64,000 bases of DNA from Pontixanthobacter aquaemixtae (lineage in GTDB: Bacteria; Pseudomonadota; Alphaproteobacteria; Sphingomonadales; Sphingomonadaceae): positions 310,001 through 374,000 of the forward strand of contig NZ_WTYX01000002.1 of assembly GCF_009827395.1 (NCBI RefSeq). Reading direction: 5' to 3'. Of this stretch, positions 17,915 through 27,384 are shown in pieces. The notes under the pieces are model-generated. The model saw only the letters and a program-made list of their open reading frames with translations, was not told the origin of the DNA and ran no database searches. Both the position numbers and the translations under genes were made by a program. Position 1 is the first letter of the stretch. Each line of letters begins with the position of its first letter.

Positions 17915-17944
17915 AAGGGGGCGGAGCAATCCGCCCCCTTTTTT
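17915..17944 (+). terminator. Intrinsic terminator after the second exbD
   Basis: The 10-bp stem AAGGGGGCGG (17915-17924) and CCGCCCCCTT (17931-17940) with a 6-base loop is followed by a T run. It lies 23 bases beyond the exbD stop and ends the tonB-exbB-exbD-exbD transcript. Confidence 0.9.
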
Positions 17945-18059
17945 GTGTCTGGTAGAAGCTTTGAATGAAGCTGCGCCCGCTCCGCCGACCGCGGTATTCG
18001 GCGCCCGACTTGCCAATCCACAACATTATGTGATAACATACCATTGATCGGAGGTTAGT

Positions 18060-18500
18060 ATGGGACACGCAAGCCAACCGGACCAGGCCAGACCAATGAG
18101 CGAGATGAACACGACGCCGTTAATCGACGTGATGCTGGTCTTGCTGATCATGTTTATCATCACCATCCCGGTTGCGACGCATTCGACCGATGTCGATCTG
18201 CCCACACCATGCACCGAAAACTGCCCGCCCATCGTGCCCGATGCCGTCAGCAACAAGATTGTTATCGACGGGACAGACCGGATTCTGTGGAACGGCACCA
18301 CGGTCAGCGAGAGCCAGCTGCAGGCTTTGCTCATCCAAACCACGCGCATGGAGGTGGAGCCAGAACTGCAATTCGAACCCACCGCCAATGCCGGATACGA
18401 CCTTACCGCGCGCACTTTGCATAGGATCAAAGCCACTGGCGTCAGCCGGTTTGGATTTGTCGGGAATGAGCGTTATCGGGTGTTTGACCGAGCCAGCTAG
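18060..18500 (+). CDS. exbD: ExbD/TolR-family protein (third copy, beyond the terminator)
   Basis: 146-residue paralogue of the second ExbD, with MSEMNTTPLIDVMLVLLIMF and RFGFVGNERYRVFDRAS. It differs by a Cys pair in the periplasmic linker (TPCTENCPP) where the second copy has SPPPPD. GGAG lies upstream of the ATG. Because a terminator precedes it, it must have its own promoter or rely on readthrough, and may be made under other conditions as an alternative ExbB partner. Confidence 0.92.
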   Translation: MGHASQPDQARPMSEMNTTPLIDVMLVLLIMFIITIPVATHSTDVDLPTPCTENCPPIVPDAVSNKIVIDGTDRILWNGTTVSESQLQALLIQTTRMEVEPELQFEPTANAGYDLTARTLHRIKATGVSRFGFVGNERYRVFDRAS

Positions 18501-18511
18501 ACTGTAGGCGC

Positions 18512-20968
18512 TCAGTCGCCGAAATCCTCCTCCGTTTCGACCCTCATCGCCGCGTCGGCGAGGCTCTCTGCCTCGAGCAAGAGCTCATCGTCGATTGCGC
18601 CTTGCGGCACGCTTTCGCGACCAATCATCACCATCACCGGCACGGCCAGCGGACTGACCCGGTCAAGCTCGACATGCACCAGCCTATCGGCTGCATTCTC
18701 GAGCAAATCCGCCAGCCTGCCGATGTCGGTCAACCGCGCGCGGGCATCGGCCCAAGCCGCCTCCAGCAGAACATGGTCGGGTTCGTGCTTGCGCAGCACA
18801 TCATAGATCAGATCGGTCGAGAAGGTGACCTGCTTGCCCGTCTTGCGCTTGCCCGGATGCTGCCGCTCGATCAGGCCGGAGATCACCGCCACTTCCCTGA
18901 ATGCACGGCGCAGCAGATGCGAATCCTGCACCCAATCGACAAATTCATCGGCCAGAATGTCGGGCGACAGCAGAGGTGCGGGGTCCTTGACCGGCTGCAA
19001 CCCCCACACCCCCAGCGAATAATCATTGGCGACAAACCCGCCCGGTTGGAGCCCGCGATCCTCCATGCGGCGGGTAATCAGCATCCCCAGAGACTGGTTC
19101 GCGTTCCACCCCTCGAACGTATAATAGACCGTGTAATGCCGCTTCGCATGCGGGAAACTCTCGACCAGAAGCTGCCCCGGGGCGGGCATTTGGCTGCGCC
19201 AATCCTGCACTTCGAGCCATTCGCGCACATCATCGGGAAAGCGCGCCCAACCCGCGCGATCATCGAGCAAGCCGCGCACCCGGTCGGCCAGATGGGTGCT
19301 GAGCGGCATCCGCGCACCGCCATAGGAAGGGATCATCGCCGATTTTTTCGAAGCGCGGACGATCACATCCATGTCCTTGATCTGCTCGACCTCCAGACTG
19401 GTTCCGGCGAAAAAGAAGGTGTCTCCCGCCGATAGCGAGGCGGCGAAGCGTTCCTCCACCCTGCCCAGCGATCGCCCGTTCTTGAACCGCACGGTGAGCA
19501 TTTCGCTGTCGATGATGATCCCGGCATTGAGCCTGTGGCGCGCGGCGTGTTCAGGGTGAGTCAGCCGCCAGATGCCGCTTTTGTCGCGGGTGATCCGTTT
19601 GAACCGGTCATAGGCTTTCAGCGCATAGCCGCCGGTTTCGACAAAGCTCAGCACGCGCTGCCACACATCCTCGGTGATGCTGGCATAGGCGAGTGAGGAG
19701 CGGATTTCGGACAGAAGCTCCGCCTCGCCAAAGGGTGCGGCGCAGGCACAGGCCATCACATGCTGGGCCAGAACATCGAGGCCGCCGGGGCGGAAATCCT
19801 CGCCATCGCGCTGCCCCTCCTCAACCGCATCCTTGGCCGCGGTCGCTTCAAGAAATTCGAAGCGGTTTCCCGGCACCAGCAGCGCCCGGCTGCGCTGGTC
19901 GAGCCTGTGGTTCGCCCGCCCGATCCGCTGGAGCAGGCGCGATGAACCCTTGGGCGCGCCCATCTGGACCACGCAATCGATATCGCCCCAATCGACCCCC
20001 AGATCGAGGCTGGCAGTGGCAACAAGCGCGCGAAGTTCGCCGCGCGCCATTGCCCCTTCCACCTTTCGGCGCGCCTCGCGCGACAGCGAGCCGTGATGGA
20101 TTCCGATGGGCAGTTGATCCTCATTCGCTTCCCAAAGATTCTGGAAAATGTACTCGGCCAAAAACCTTGTATTGGTGAAGACCAGCGTCGTCTTGTTCGC
20201 GCGGATCTGTTGGTAAAGCTGCGGGATTGCCCAGGTCGCCGCATGCCCGCCCCACGGCACGCGTTCTTCCTGCGGCAACAGGATTTCAAGATCGGGCTCA
20301 GCGCCTTCTTCGCCGATCACCAGCTCTACCTGGTCCAGATCACCCCAAGGCGCGAGCCACGCCTGGAACGCCTCCGGGTCAGCCATCGTTGCCGAAAGCG
20401 CCGCCCTTTGCATTGACGGAGCTATCGCCTGCAAGCGCGCTAGGGATAGCGCCAACAGGTCGCCCCGCTTGCCGGTTGCGAAAGCATGCACTTCGTCGAT
20501 CACGACACGCTTCAGGTGCCGGAACAGTTCGAAACTGTCCGGATAAGACAGCAGAAGCGAAAGCGATTCGGGTGTTGTCAGCAGGATATGCGGCGGCTTG
20601 CTGCGTTGCCGCTTCTTGCGGTCCGAAGGCGTATCGCCGCTGCGCGTTTCGATGCGTAGCGGCAGGCCCATCTCCTCCACCGGCGTCAGCAGATTGCGCT
20701 GCACATCATGCGCGAGCGCTTTTAGCGGTGACACATAGAGCGTGTGCAGTCCTTCGGGCGGGCCGTTATCGCCCAGTTTTGACGGGCAGAAATCGGCCAG
20801 CGTCGGCAGGAAACCCGCCAGTGTCTTACCCGCCCCCGTATCCGCCACCAGCATCCCGTGCTTGCCCGCCTGCGATGCGGCAAACATGGCGCTCTGGTGG
20901 TCACGAATGCGCCAATCGCGGCTGGCAAACCAGTCCGCGATCTCATGCGGGATCGCGGCTGAGCTCAT
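18512..20968 (-). CDS. Lhr-type DEXH-box DNA helicase (ligase-associated DNA damage response family)
   Basis: 818-residue SF2 helicase. Motif I ADTGAGKTLAG, motif II IDEVHAFA (DEVH), motif III SATM and motif VI QRIGRANHR are present, followed by the winged-helix and C-terminal regions typical of Lhr-type proteins. Family members are usually clustered with an ATP-dependent DNA ligase, a metallo-exonuclease and the phosphoesterase PdeM; none of these is next to it here, so it looks like an orphan copy. A role in DNA repair is inferred from the family. Confidence 0.88.
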   Translation of the reverse strand: MSSAAIPHEIADWFASRDWRIRDHQSAMFAASQAGKHGMLVADTGAGKTLAGFLPTLADFCPSKLGDNGPPEGLHTLYVSPLKALAHDVQRNLLTPVEEMGLPLRIETRSGDTPSDRKKRQRSKPPHILLTTPESLSLLLSYPDSFELFRHLKRVVIDEVHAFATGKRGDLLALSLARLQAIAPSMQRAALSATMADPEAFQAWLAPWGDLDQVELVIGEEGAEPDLEILLPQEERVPWGGHAATWAIPQLYQQIRANKTTLVFTNTRFLAEYIFQNLWEANEDQLPIGIHHGSLSREARRKVEGAMARGELRALVATASLDLGVDWGDIDCVVQMGAPKGSSRLLQRIGRANHRLDQRSRALLVPGNRFEFLEATAAKDAVEEGQRDGEDFRPGGLDVLAQHVMACACAAPFGEAELLSEIRSSLAYASITEDVWQRVLSFVETGGYALKAYDRFKRITRDKSGIWRLTHPEHAARHRLNAGIIIDSEMLTVRFKNGRSLGRVEERFAASLSAGDTFFFAGTSLEVEQIKDMDVIVRASKKSAMIPSYGGARMPLSTHLADRVRGLLDDRAGWARFPDDVREWLEVQDWRSQMPAPGQLLVESFPHAKRHYTVYYTFEGWNANQSLGMLITRRMEDRGLQPGGFVANDYSLGVWGLQPVKDPAPLLSPDILADEFVDWVQDSHLLRRAFREVAVISGLIERQHPGKRKTGKQVTFSTDLIYDVLRKHEPDHVLLEAAWADARARLTDIGRLADLLENAADRLVHVELDRVSPLAVPVMVMIGRESVPQGAIDDELLLEAESLADAAMRVETEEDFGD

Positions 20969-20983
20969 TTGTCACGCCCGATG

Positions 20984-21019
20984 GCCAGAGGCATCGCCAG
21001 AGACATTGCCAGAGACATG
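20984..21019. repeat. Three tandem 12-bp units upstream of the helicase
   Basis: GCCAGAGGCATC, GCCAGAGACATT and GCCAGAGACATG follow head to tail, then two partial units (GACCACATG, GACCACTG). They lie 16 bases upstream of the helicase start. Probably a small slippage-prone repeat, possibly a regulatory array. Confidence 0.7.
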
Positions 21020-21164
21020 GACCACATGGACCACTGTCCCTGGAGAGAAAAACGCTCCCACATGTTCGTCTCTCCCGCATCCTCGCGGGCAAAAGATTCA
21101 AGGGGATAGATGTCGGCCATGCGCGCGATCAAAGCACAATCGCGCAATGTAGGACAGTTGCGGC

Positions 21165-22007
21165 TTAGTTTTTCTCGTCCGCCTTGGACTCCATGGCGTA
21201 GTCATCTTCATAGTCATCGCCAGACGCCACCGACCACTCGCGCAGATTGTCCACCGGGAAGCCGGTCAGTTCGGAAATGCGGGCCTGTTCCTGCTCCGAC
21301 AGTTCTTCGAAGCTGCGCGCGGCGGGCAAGTCTGCCGCGGCTTCCTTCATTTTCTTTTCGATGGCCCCGATCTGCCCCATCATCGCGGGCAGCGCTTCCA
21401 TGGTCGCAGACATGACGCGCGGATCGCTGGCCATGGTAAAGGATTTCCGCGCGAAGATCGCGCCGGTTTCGGTTGAGAAGAAGCCGTCAATTTCTACCAG
21501 CTGGGGCTGCGTGAAATGGATCGCGTAAAGTTCCGACATTGCCTTGCGCATCGGCGGTTCCATGACGTCCATCATTTCGCCCATGACACCGGGCATGATC
21601 TCGGCCTCTTTCTGCTTGCGCTCCAAGCGGGCGGGATCGAACATATTGGCCAGTTCGGATGCCTGCGCGCTGGTCAGCGAAATGTCTGACTGCTCAAGCC
21701 CCAATTGGCCGGCCACGAATGCTGCGGGGCTTTCCTCTTCCATCATCGCGCCCAAGCTCATCAGATCGCCGAAGCTGCCGGAGAACATGCCTTCCATCAT
21801 TTCGCGCATGGCGCCATCCGGAATCATCTTGTCGACGATTCCCTTCGCAAGCGGCAAACGCGCTTCCTGCTCGGCGGTCAGGGGCTCGACTTCGAACATG
21901 CCGGTCAAAGCCGCAAACGGATCGACTTCTGCCGTATCCTGTGCTGCCAGCGGTTGGGCGGTCAAGGCGATCGACGCGCCAATCGTGAAAATCACTTTAC
22001 GAAACAT
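21165..22007 (-). CDS. Exported DUF2059-family protein
   Basis: 280 residues with a signal peptide (MFRKVIFTIGASIALTAQPLAAQ, cleavage after LAA). A DUF2059-like segment lies at about residues 165-225 (MRKAMSELYAIHFTQPQLVE, FFSTETGAIFARKSF). Very rich in Met and Glu. The C-terminus is acidic (DDYEDDYAMESK). Function unknown; expected to be periplasmic or outer-membrane associated. Confidence 0.75.
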   Translation of the reverse strand: MFRKVIFTIGASIALTAQPLAAQDTAEVDPFAALTGMFEVEPLTAEQEARLPLAKGIVDKMIPDGAMREMMEGMFSGSFGDLMSLGAMMEEESPAAFVAGQLGLEQSDISLTSAQASELANMFDPARLERKQKEAEIMPGVMGEMMDVMEPPMRKAMSELYAIHFTQPQLVEIDGFFSTETGAIFARKSFTMASDPRVMSATMEALPAMMGQIGAIEKKMKEAAADLPAARSFEELSEQEQARISELTGFPVDNLREWSVASGDDYEDDYAMESKADEKN

Positions 22008-22031
22008 GATGTTATCCTTCCAAACCCGATC

Positions 22032-23435
22032 CTAATGCCCCACGCTTTCGCCGCGCTCAAGCCCTGATAGCGCAAGCTGCTCGTCAATTTGCGCCATCAA
22101 TCGCTCCAGCCCGGCTTCGCTTTCGCTTTCTGCCCGCGCAACCAGCACATCTTGCGTGTTCGACGCGCGCAGCAACCACCAGCCATCGTCGGTGGTAACG
22201 CGCACGCCATCGGTGCCGTCGACATTCGCCGGGCTGTTGGCGAGCCGTTCTTTCACTTCGTCAATCGCCGCAAATTTGCGCGATTCATCGACCTGGAAAC
22301 GCATTTCGGGCGTGTTGATCATATCGGGCATTGCACCGCGCAATTGGGTGATAGATTTGCCCAGCCGCGCAGCAGCGGCAATCAAGCGCACGCCTGCATA
22401 GAGCGCATCATCATAGCCGTAATAATCATCGGCAAAGAAAACGTGCCCGCTCATTTCTCCCGCCAGCGGTGAACCAGTTTCCTTCATTTTGGACTTAATC
22501 AAGCTGTGGCCGGTCTTCCACATCACCGGCTTGCCACCATGCTCCGCGACATGATCGAACAAAGCGCGGCTGGCCTTCACATCGGCGATAATAGTGGAGC
22601 CGGGCATTTTCTGGAGCAAGTCCTCGGCATAGATCATCAGCAGCTGATCGCCCCAGATCACCCGCCCTTCACCGTCAATCGCTCCGATCCGGTCGCCGTC
22701 ACCGTCAAAAGCAATTCCGAAATCGAGCTTCTTTTCCGCGACCAGCGCGCGCAGATCCTCCAGATTTTCCTCAACTGTGGGATCAGGATGATGGTTGGGA
22801 AAATTCCCGTCGACTTCGGTATAAAGCAAATGGTGCTCGCCCGGGAGCCGCGCTGTCAGTCGCTCCAGCGCGGGGCCGGCCGCGCCATTGCCATTGTCCC
22901 AACCGATCTTGAGATCGGCCAGAGCGGCCTGATCGAGGCCGTCCAGCCCGCCAACCAGCCGGTCGATATAGTCGCCAAGGACATCCCTGTCCTGAGCCGT
23001 GCCGACGCCGTCGATCCAGTCGCCGGCTTGCGCCATCCGGCCGATCGTCTGGATATCCTCCCCGAAAAACGGACGCCCCTGAAATACCATTTTGAAGCCG
23101 TTATAATTGGCGGGGTTATGGCTGCCGGTTATCTCAATGCCGCCGTCCACATCTTCGGCTGATGCTTCTGCGTAATAGAGCATCGGGGTCGGGCCCATAC
23201 CAATGCGGACAACGTCACACCCGCTTGCGGTCAGCCCTTCAACCAGCGCGCTTTCCAGAATGGGCGAACTGACGCGGCCGTCATAGCCAACCGCGACTTT
23301 CGATCCGCCGGCCCTTTTCAGCAGCGTTGCAAAACCGCGGCCGATTGCGCGCGCATCATCGGGGCCCAAGGTCTCTCCAATAATGCCGCGAATGTCGTAT
23401 TCGCGCAGAACGGTCGGGTCGAAAACATGGTTCAT
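22032..23435 (-). CDS. Phosphomannomutase/phosphoglucomutase
   Basis: 467-residue alpha-D-phosphohexomutase of the AlgC/ManB type, interconverting hexose 6- and 1-phosphates for nucleotide sugars and polysaccharides. The catalytic phosphoserine loop GIEITGSHNPANYNG has Ser105; the metal-binding loop is FDGDGDRIG; the sugar-binding loop reads GEMSGHVFF; the C-terminal phosphate-binding loop is RASNTQ. It is the third gene of a likely mipZ-J-domain-mutase transcript. Confidence 0.93.
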   Translation of the reverse strand: MNHVFDPTVLREYDIRGIIGETLGPDDARAIGRGFATLLKRAGGSKVAVGYDGRVSSPILESALVEGLTASGCDVVRIGMGPTPMLYYAEASAEDVDGGIEITGSHNPANYNGFKMVFQGRPFFGEDIQTIGRMAQAGDWIDGVGTAQDRDVLGDYIDRLVGGLDGLDQAALADLKIGWDNGNGAAGPALERLTARLPGEHHLLYTEVDGNFPNHHPDPTVEENLEDLRALVAEKKLDFGIAFDGDGDRIGAIDGEGRVIWGDQLLMIYAEDLLQKMPGSTIIADVKASRALFDHVAEHGGKPVMWKTGHSLIKSKMKETGSPLAGEMSGHVFFADDYYGYDDALYAGVRLIAAAARLGKSITQLRGAMPDMINTPEMRFQVDESRKFAAIDEVKERLANSPANVDGTDGVRVTTDDGWWLLRASNTQDVLVARAESESEAGLERLMAQIDEQLALSGLERGESVGH

Positions 23436-23444
23436 CGGATAGTC

Positions 23445-23744
23445 CTAAGGCTTGTCGGGCGTCGGGTATGGCAATTCATTGAGCAGCAAATCGCGCGCCG
23501 CATTGGCCTCGTGGACCTGGTCGTTGGTTCCGCCTTTGTCGGGGTGGACCATCGCGATCAGCTGCTTATGCGCCTGCAAAACTTCCTGCCGCGTGGCATT
23601 TTCGCGCACACCCAGAAGCTTGCGCGCGCGGAACAGCGCCTGTGCGCGTGTGCTTTTGCTTTGGGCGAATTGCCACGGCCATTTGCCGAAGATCAGCCTG
23701 CAGGCAAGGCAGGCCAGACCCGCAAAGAGAAGAAGCCGCAGCAT
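23445..23744 (-). CDS. Short membrane-anchored J-domain protein
   Basis: 99 residues. An N-terminal hydrophobic stretch (LRLLLFAGLACLACRLIF) anchors it, and the C-terminal half is a J domain with the essential HPD (AMVHPDKGGTND). J domains stimulate Hsp70 ATPase; with no substrate domain, the partner cannot be guessed. It starts three bases after the mipZ stop, and its stop is nine bases before the mutase ATG. Confidence 0.85.
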   Translation of the reverse strand: MLRLLLFAGLACLACRLIFGKWPWQFAQSKSTRAQALFRARKLLGVRENATRQEVLQAHKQLIAMVHPDKGGTNDQVHEANAARDLLLNELPYPTPDKP

Positions 23745-23747
23745 GGT

Positions 23748-24557
23748 TCAGGCAAGCTCCAGCCTAGGTTCAGCCTTGGCAATGGCCGGCAGATGCAGGC
23801 TCGCCAGAAGCGAGCGCATTTCCTGCCGCGCAACCAGATGGCTGGTGCCCAGCTCTCCCAGATGCCCCTTGTCGAGCAACGTCAGGCCGGACGGGAACAA
23901 TTCGCGGTAGATCACACGCTCCGAAAGGCCCTTGGCAACGCGAAAGCCCGCGCGTTTGCTCAGCTCGCCCAGCGCCTTTTCGATCCGCTGCATATTGCGC
24001 GCTTCGGTGTGGCCGCTGCGATTGCGGACAACCACCCAGTCAATTTCTTTGCGCTTCTGGATCGCGCGCATCTTGCGCGTTTCCCAGATCAGTTCGGCAT
24101 AGAAGGACAGGCGGCGCACTTTGAAAGTCTCGGCGTCAACCTGCCCGATCAAATCGAAGTCCACGAAGCTGTCATTCATCGGTGTGACCAGCGTGTCAGC
24201 TTCGGTCGCAGCGTGGCGCGCGAACACATCGTCCCGGCCCGGCGTATCGACGATGAGGAAGTCCATGCCCTTGCCCATTTCCGCCGCCATCGCATCAAAT
24301 TCTTCGGTCGTGTCACCGCGAAACACCGCGCATTGGGCGGTCGGAAGGTCGATCCCGCGATTGGCGGTGGTTTCTGCGCGGTTTTCGAAATAGCGGTCCA
24401 TCGTCCGCTGCCGCGGGTCAAGATCGATCGCCGCAACTCTGGCCCCCTGATAAGCGAGCGCCACGGCGACATGCACCGCAGTGGTCGATTTACCCGTGCC
24501 GCCCTTCTCGTTGGCGAAGGTGATCCGGTGCGGAGAAGAATCGGGCAAAGCGTTCAT
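23748..24557 (-). CDS. mipZ: ParA-like ATPase MipZ, division-plane regulator
   Basis: 269-residue ParA/MinD-type ATPase. In alphaproteobacteria MipZ binds ParB near the origin and blocks FtsZ polymerisation near the poles. A deviant Walker A (KGGTGKST, residues 18-25), DLDPRQRTMDRYF and LIVDTPGRDD are typical. The open frame starts at 24674 inside the divergent panC leader; MNALPDSSPHRITFANEKGG at 24557 is the family-like start. Confidence 0.92.
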   Translation of the reverse strand: MNALPDSSPHRITFANEKGGTGKSTTAVHVAVALAYQGARVAAIDLDPRQRTMDRYFENRAETTANRGIDLPTAQCAVFRGDTTEEFDAMAAEMGKGMDFLIVDTPGRDDVFARHAATEADTLVTPMNDSFVDFDLIGQVDAETFKVRRLSFYAELIWETRKMRAIQKRKEIDWVVVRNRSGHTEARNMQRIEKALGELSKRAGFRVAKGLSERVIYRELFPSGLTLLDKGHLGELGTSHLVARQEMRSLLASLHLPAIAKAEPRLELA

Positions 24558-24648
24558 TCTGAATTGGGCATCCTGTATCTGGCTTGTTTCGAAGCCCCCG
24601 GCGCGGCTAGGGACTTCGTACCTATCTGATACCGGAGGCCCACAGCCC

Positions 24649-25509
24649 GTGCAAACGATCACCCGATTGGACATGTTGAGAAAAAGCGTCAGCGAGCTTC
24701 GCGCAGGCGGTGCAAAAATCGCGCTGGTCCCGACAATGGGCGCGCTGCACGAAGGCCATCTTACTCTAGTGCGCGAGGCGGCAAAGCTGGCCGATCATGT
24801 GGCGGTGTCTATTTTCGTGAACCCGACACAGTTCGGCCCGAACGAGGATCTGGATGCCTATCCGCGCCAATTGGCAGAGGATTCCGCCATGCTCGAGAAA
24901 GAAGGCGTCGCAATCCTGTGGGCGCCCGAGGTCGGGGAAATGTATCCCGATGGCTTTGCCAGCAGCATCTCTGTCGAAGGGGTGAGCGCGAATTTCTGCG
25001 GGGCCGATCGGCCGGGCCATTTTGACGGGGTCGCCACGGTGGTGAACAAGCTGTTCAACCAGGTCCGGCCCGACATTGCATGTTTTGGCGAAAAGGACTG
25101 GCAGCAACTCGCGGTGATCCGGCAGATGGCGCGCGATCTTGATCTGGTTCAGCCCTATGCGCGTGACATTATCGGCATTGCGACAGTGCGCGAGCCGGAC
25201 GGCCTCGCGATGAGCAGCCGTAACCGCTATCTCGACGATAAAGACCGCGCCGCCGCCGCTACTTTGCCCCGCGAAATGCGCGAGGCGATTGCGCGGATTG
25301 AGGACGGCCAGCATGTCGGGCGAACATTGGCGGCGCTCGAAGATGCACTGTTAGGCGCAGGGTTCAGTTCGGTCGATTATGCCGAATTGGCCGATGCCGC
25401 GAGCCTCGAAAAGCTTGACGAATTGGGCGAGCGCGAAGGCCGCCTACTCGTCGCCGCACGGATTGGCGGGACGCGATTGATCGACAATATGGCGGTCGGG
25501 GCGACCTAA
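24649..25509 (+). CDS. panC: Pantothenate synthetase
   Basis: Joins pantoate and beta-alanine, the last step of pantothenate synthesis. 286 residues with VPTMGALHEGHLTLVR (ATP-binding HxGH), FVNPTQFGPNEDLDAYPR and SSRNRYLDD. The chosen GTG start at 24649 has GGAGG ten bases upstream; an ATG at 24673 would remove conserved residues. panB is not adjacent. Confidence 0.95.
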   Translation: MQTITRLDMLRKSVSELRAGGAKIALVPTMGALHEGHLTLVREAAKLADHVAVSIFVNPTQFGPNEDLDAYPRQLAEDSAMLEKEGVAILWAPEVGEMYPDGFASSISVEGVSANFCGADRPGHFDGVATVVNKLFNQVRPDIACFGEKDWQQLAVIRQMARDLDLVQPYARDIIGIATVREPDGLAMSSRNRYLDDKDRAAAATLPREMREAIARIEDGQHVGRTLAALEDALLGAGFSSVDYAELADAASLEKLDELGEREGRLLVAARIGGTRLIDNMAVGAT

Positions 25510-25512
25510 CTC

Positions 25513-27384
25513 TTAGTCGGGTTTCTGGGCGCCGCCTTTGCGGTGCTTGAATTTCGCCTTGCCGCGTTCAACTCGTGGGCCGCGTTGCTTGACCGGCTTC
25601 TTACCCGCAGGCTTGCCCGATTTCTCGCGATCCCATTTACCTGGACGGACCTTGCCACCGTCTCCATCGTTTTTGGGTCCGCGATCTTTGTGCTGTGCCT
25701 TGCGGTAGGGCTTTTTGCCTTGACCGTTCCTGGGGCCATTTCTGGGACCTTTATTGCGCCGCGCCTGTTCGCGCGGACCGCCTTCGGAGCGTTCGATATG
25801 GACCGGACGATCCTTGTCATCATCTTTCGCCGTCCGCTTCACAGCATCGTCAAATTTGTCGGCGATGTTAGTCGGAATTTGAAAAAATGTTTCGTCACCA
25901 CCGATGCGGATCGCGCCCACTTCGTTGCGAGTGATGTGCCCGCGACGACAAACCAGCGGCAAGAGCCAACGCGGATCTGCATTGTGGCGGCGGCCAATAT
26001 CCATGCGGAACCAGACGGTATTTTCGAAACCGGGGCGATGGCGTTCCTGCTGCGCCTCGCGCCGCGCTTCAGGTGTATTGGCAATCAGCTCTTCGGGCTG
26101 CGGCATCTTGGAACGATGCGCTTGCACCAGCGCAGCGGCGATCTCCTCTGCCGAGCGTGTTTCCAGCAACTTGCGACCCAGCGCCAGATCTTCCTCGTCA
26201 GCGTCCACCGGGGCGAGCAATGTCTCCATCAATCTCTCGCGGTCCTGGGCGCGGATGGCATCGGGCGTCGGCGCATTGACCCAATCGGCCTTGATCTTCG
26301 CATTGCGCAGCATCGATTCGACACGGCGGCGGCGTGGATAGGGCACCAGAATGACCGCGGTCCCTTTCTTGCCCGCACGCCCCGTCCGGCCAGAACGGTG
26401 CTGTAGAGCCTCCGCATCGCGCGGGACCTCTACATGGATGACCAGCGTCACCGTTGGCAGATCGATCCCGCGCGCGGCGACATCGGTCGCCACACAAACG
26501 CGTGCGCGGCGATCGCGCAGCGCCTGCATCGCCTGATTGCGTTCCTGCTGCGAATGTTCGCCCGACAGCGCAACCACGCCAAACCCGCGTTCCTGCAAGG
26601 TCGCGTGCAAACGCCGCACGGCATCGCGTGTCGCGCAGAACAGAATGGCCGTCTCCGCCTCGTGGAAACGCAGCAGGTTGACCACGGTGCTTTCAATTTC
26701 AGACGGCGGAATAGTCACCGCCTGATAGGAAATATCGCCATGCCCGCGATCATCGCCCACGGTAGAAATCCGCAGCGCGTCAGTCTGGTAACGCTTGGCC
26801 AGCGCAATAATCGATTTGGGCATCGTTGCGGAGAACAGCAGCGTGCGGCGGCCTTCCGGAGCGCCATCAAGAATCGCCTCCAGCTCTTCGCGAAAGCCCA
26901 TATCGAGCATTTCATCCGCCTCATCGAGAACGACAGCCTTGAGCGCCGACAGATCAAGAGCGCCGCGTTCCAAATGATCACGCAAACGGCCCGGTGTGCC
27001 GACAACAATCTGTGCCCCGCCGCGCAGCGACCGGCGCTCTTTCGATGCGTCCATCCCGCCCACACAGGTGGCGATCCGCGCACCGGCTTTCGCATAAAGC
27101 CAGCGCAATTCGCGGCTGACCTGCATCGCCAGTTCGCGTGTCGGGGCAATCACTAGCGCCAGCGGCTGAATGCCGTAGGGAACAGCCTCACCATCGGCGA
27201 GCAATTGCCCGCCCATGGCGAGGCCGAATGCCACCGTTTTGCCAGAACCGGTCTGGGCCGAGACAATCAAGTCACGCCCGTCCGCCTCGCTCTCGACAAC
27301 AGCGGACTGGACCGCGGTGAGCTTCTCATAGCCGCGTTCGGTCAATGCATCGCCAAGGACTGGCGGAAGGTCGGAAAAGGTCAT
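25513..27384 (-). CDS. DEAD-box RNA helicase with DbpA-type RNA-binding domain
   Basis: 623-residue ATP-dependent RNA helicase. It has the Q motif, motif I (AQTGSGKTVAFG), DEAD (VLDEADEMLDMGF), SAT (LLFSATMPKS) and HRSGRTGRAG. A DbpA/CsdA-like RNA-binding domain (IRIGGDETFFQIPTNIADKF) follows at about residues 470-540, then a Lys/Arg/Gly-rich tail (GPRNGPRNGQGKKPYRK) that is likely disordered. Likely acts in ribosome assembly or mRNA remodelling. Converges with panC, three bases apart. Confidence 0.93.
   Translation of the reverse strand: MTFSDLPPVLGDALTERGYEKLTAVQSAVVESEADGRDLIVSAQTGSGKTVAFGLAMGGQLLADGEAVPYGIQPLALVIAPTRELAMQVSRELRWLYAKAGARIATCVGGMDASKERRSLRGGAQIVVGTPGRLRDHLERGALDLSALKAVVLDEADEMLDMGFREELEAILDGAPEGRRTLLFSATMPKSIIALAKRYQTDALRISTVGDDRGHGDISYQAVTIPPSEIESTVVNLLRFHEAETAILFCATRDAVRRLHATLQERGFGVVALSGEHSQQERNQAMQALRDRRARVCVATDVAARGIDLPTVTLVIHVEVPRDAEALQHRSGRTGRAGKKGTAVILVPYPRRRRVESMLRNAKIKADWVNAPTPDAIRAQDRERLMETLLAPVDADEEDLALGRKLLETRSAEEIAAALVQAHRSKMPQPEELIANTPEARREAQQERHRPGFENTVWFRMDIGRRHNADPRWLLPLVCRRGHITRNEVGAIRIGGDETFFQIPTNIADKFDDAVKRTAKDDDKDRPVHIERSEGGPREQARRNKGPRNGPRNGQGKKPYRKAQHKDRGPKNDGDGGKVRPGKWDREKSGKPAGKKPVKQRGPRVERGKAKFKHRKGGAQKPD

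Noticed and set aside
20965-21147. 60-codon frame upstream of the helicase as a real gene
   Set aside because: No ribosome-binding site and no recognisable composition; the ATGA overlap alone is not enough. Kept only as a finding.
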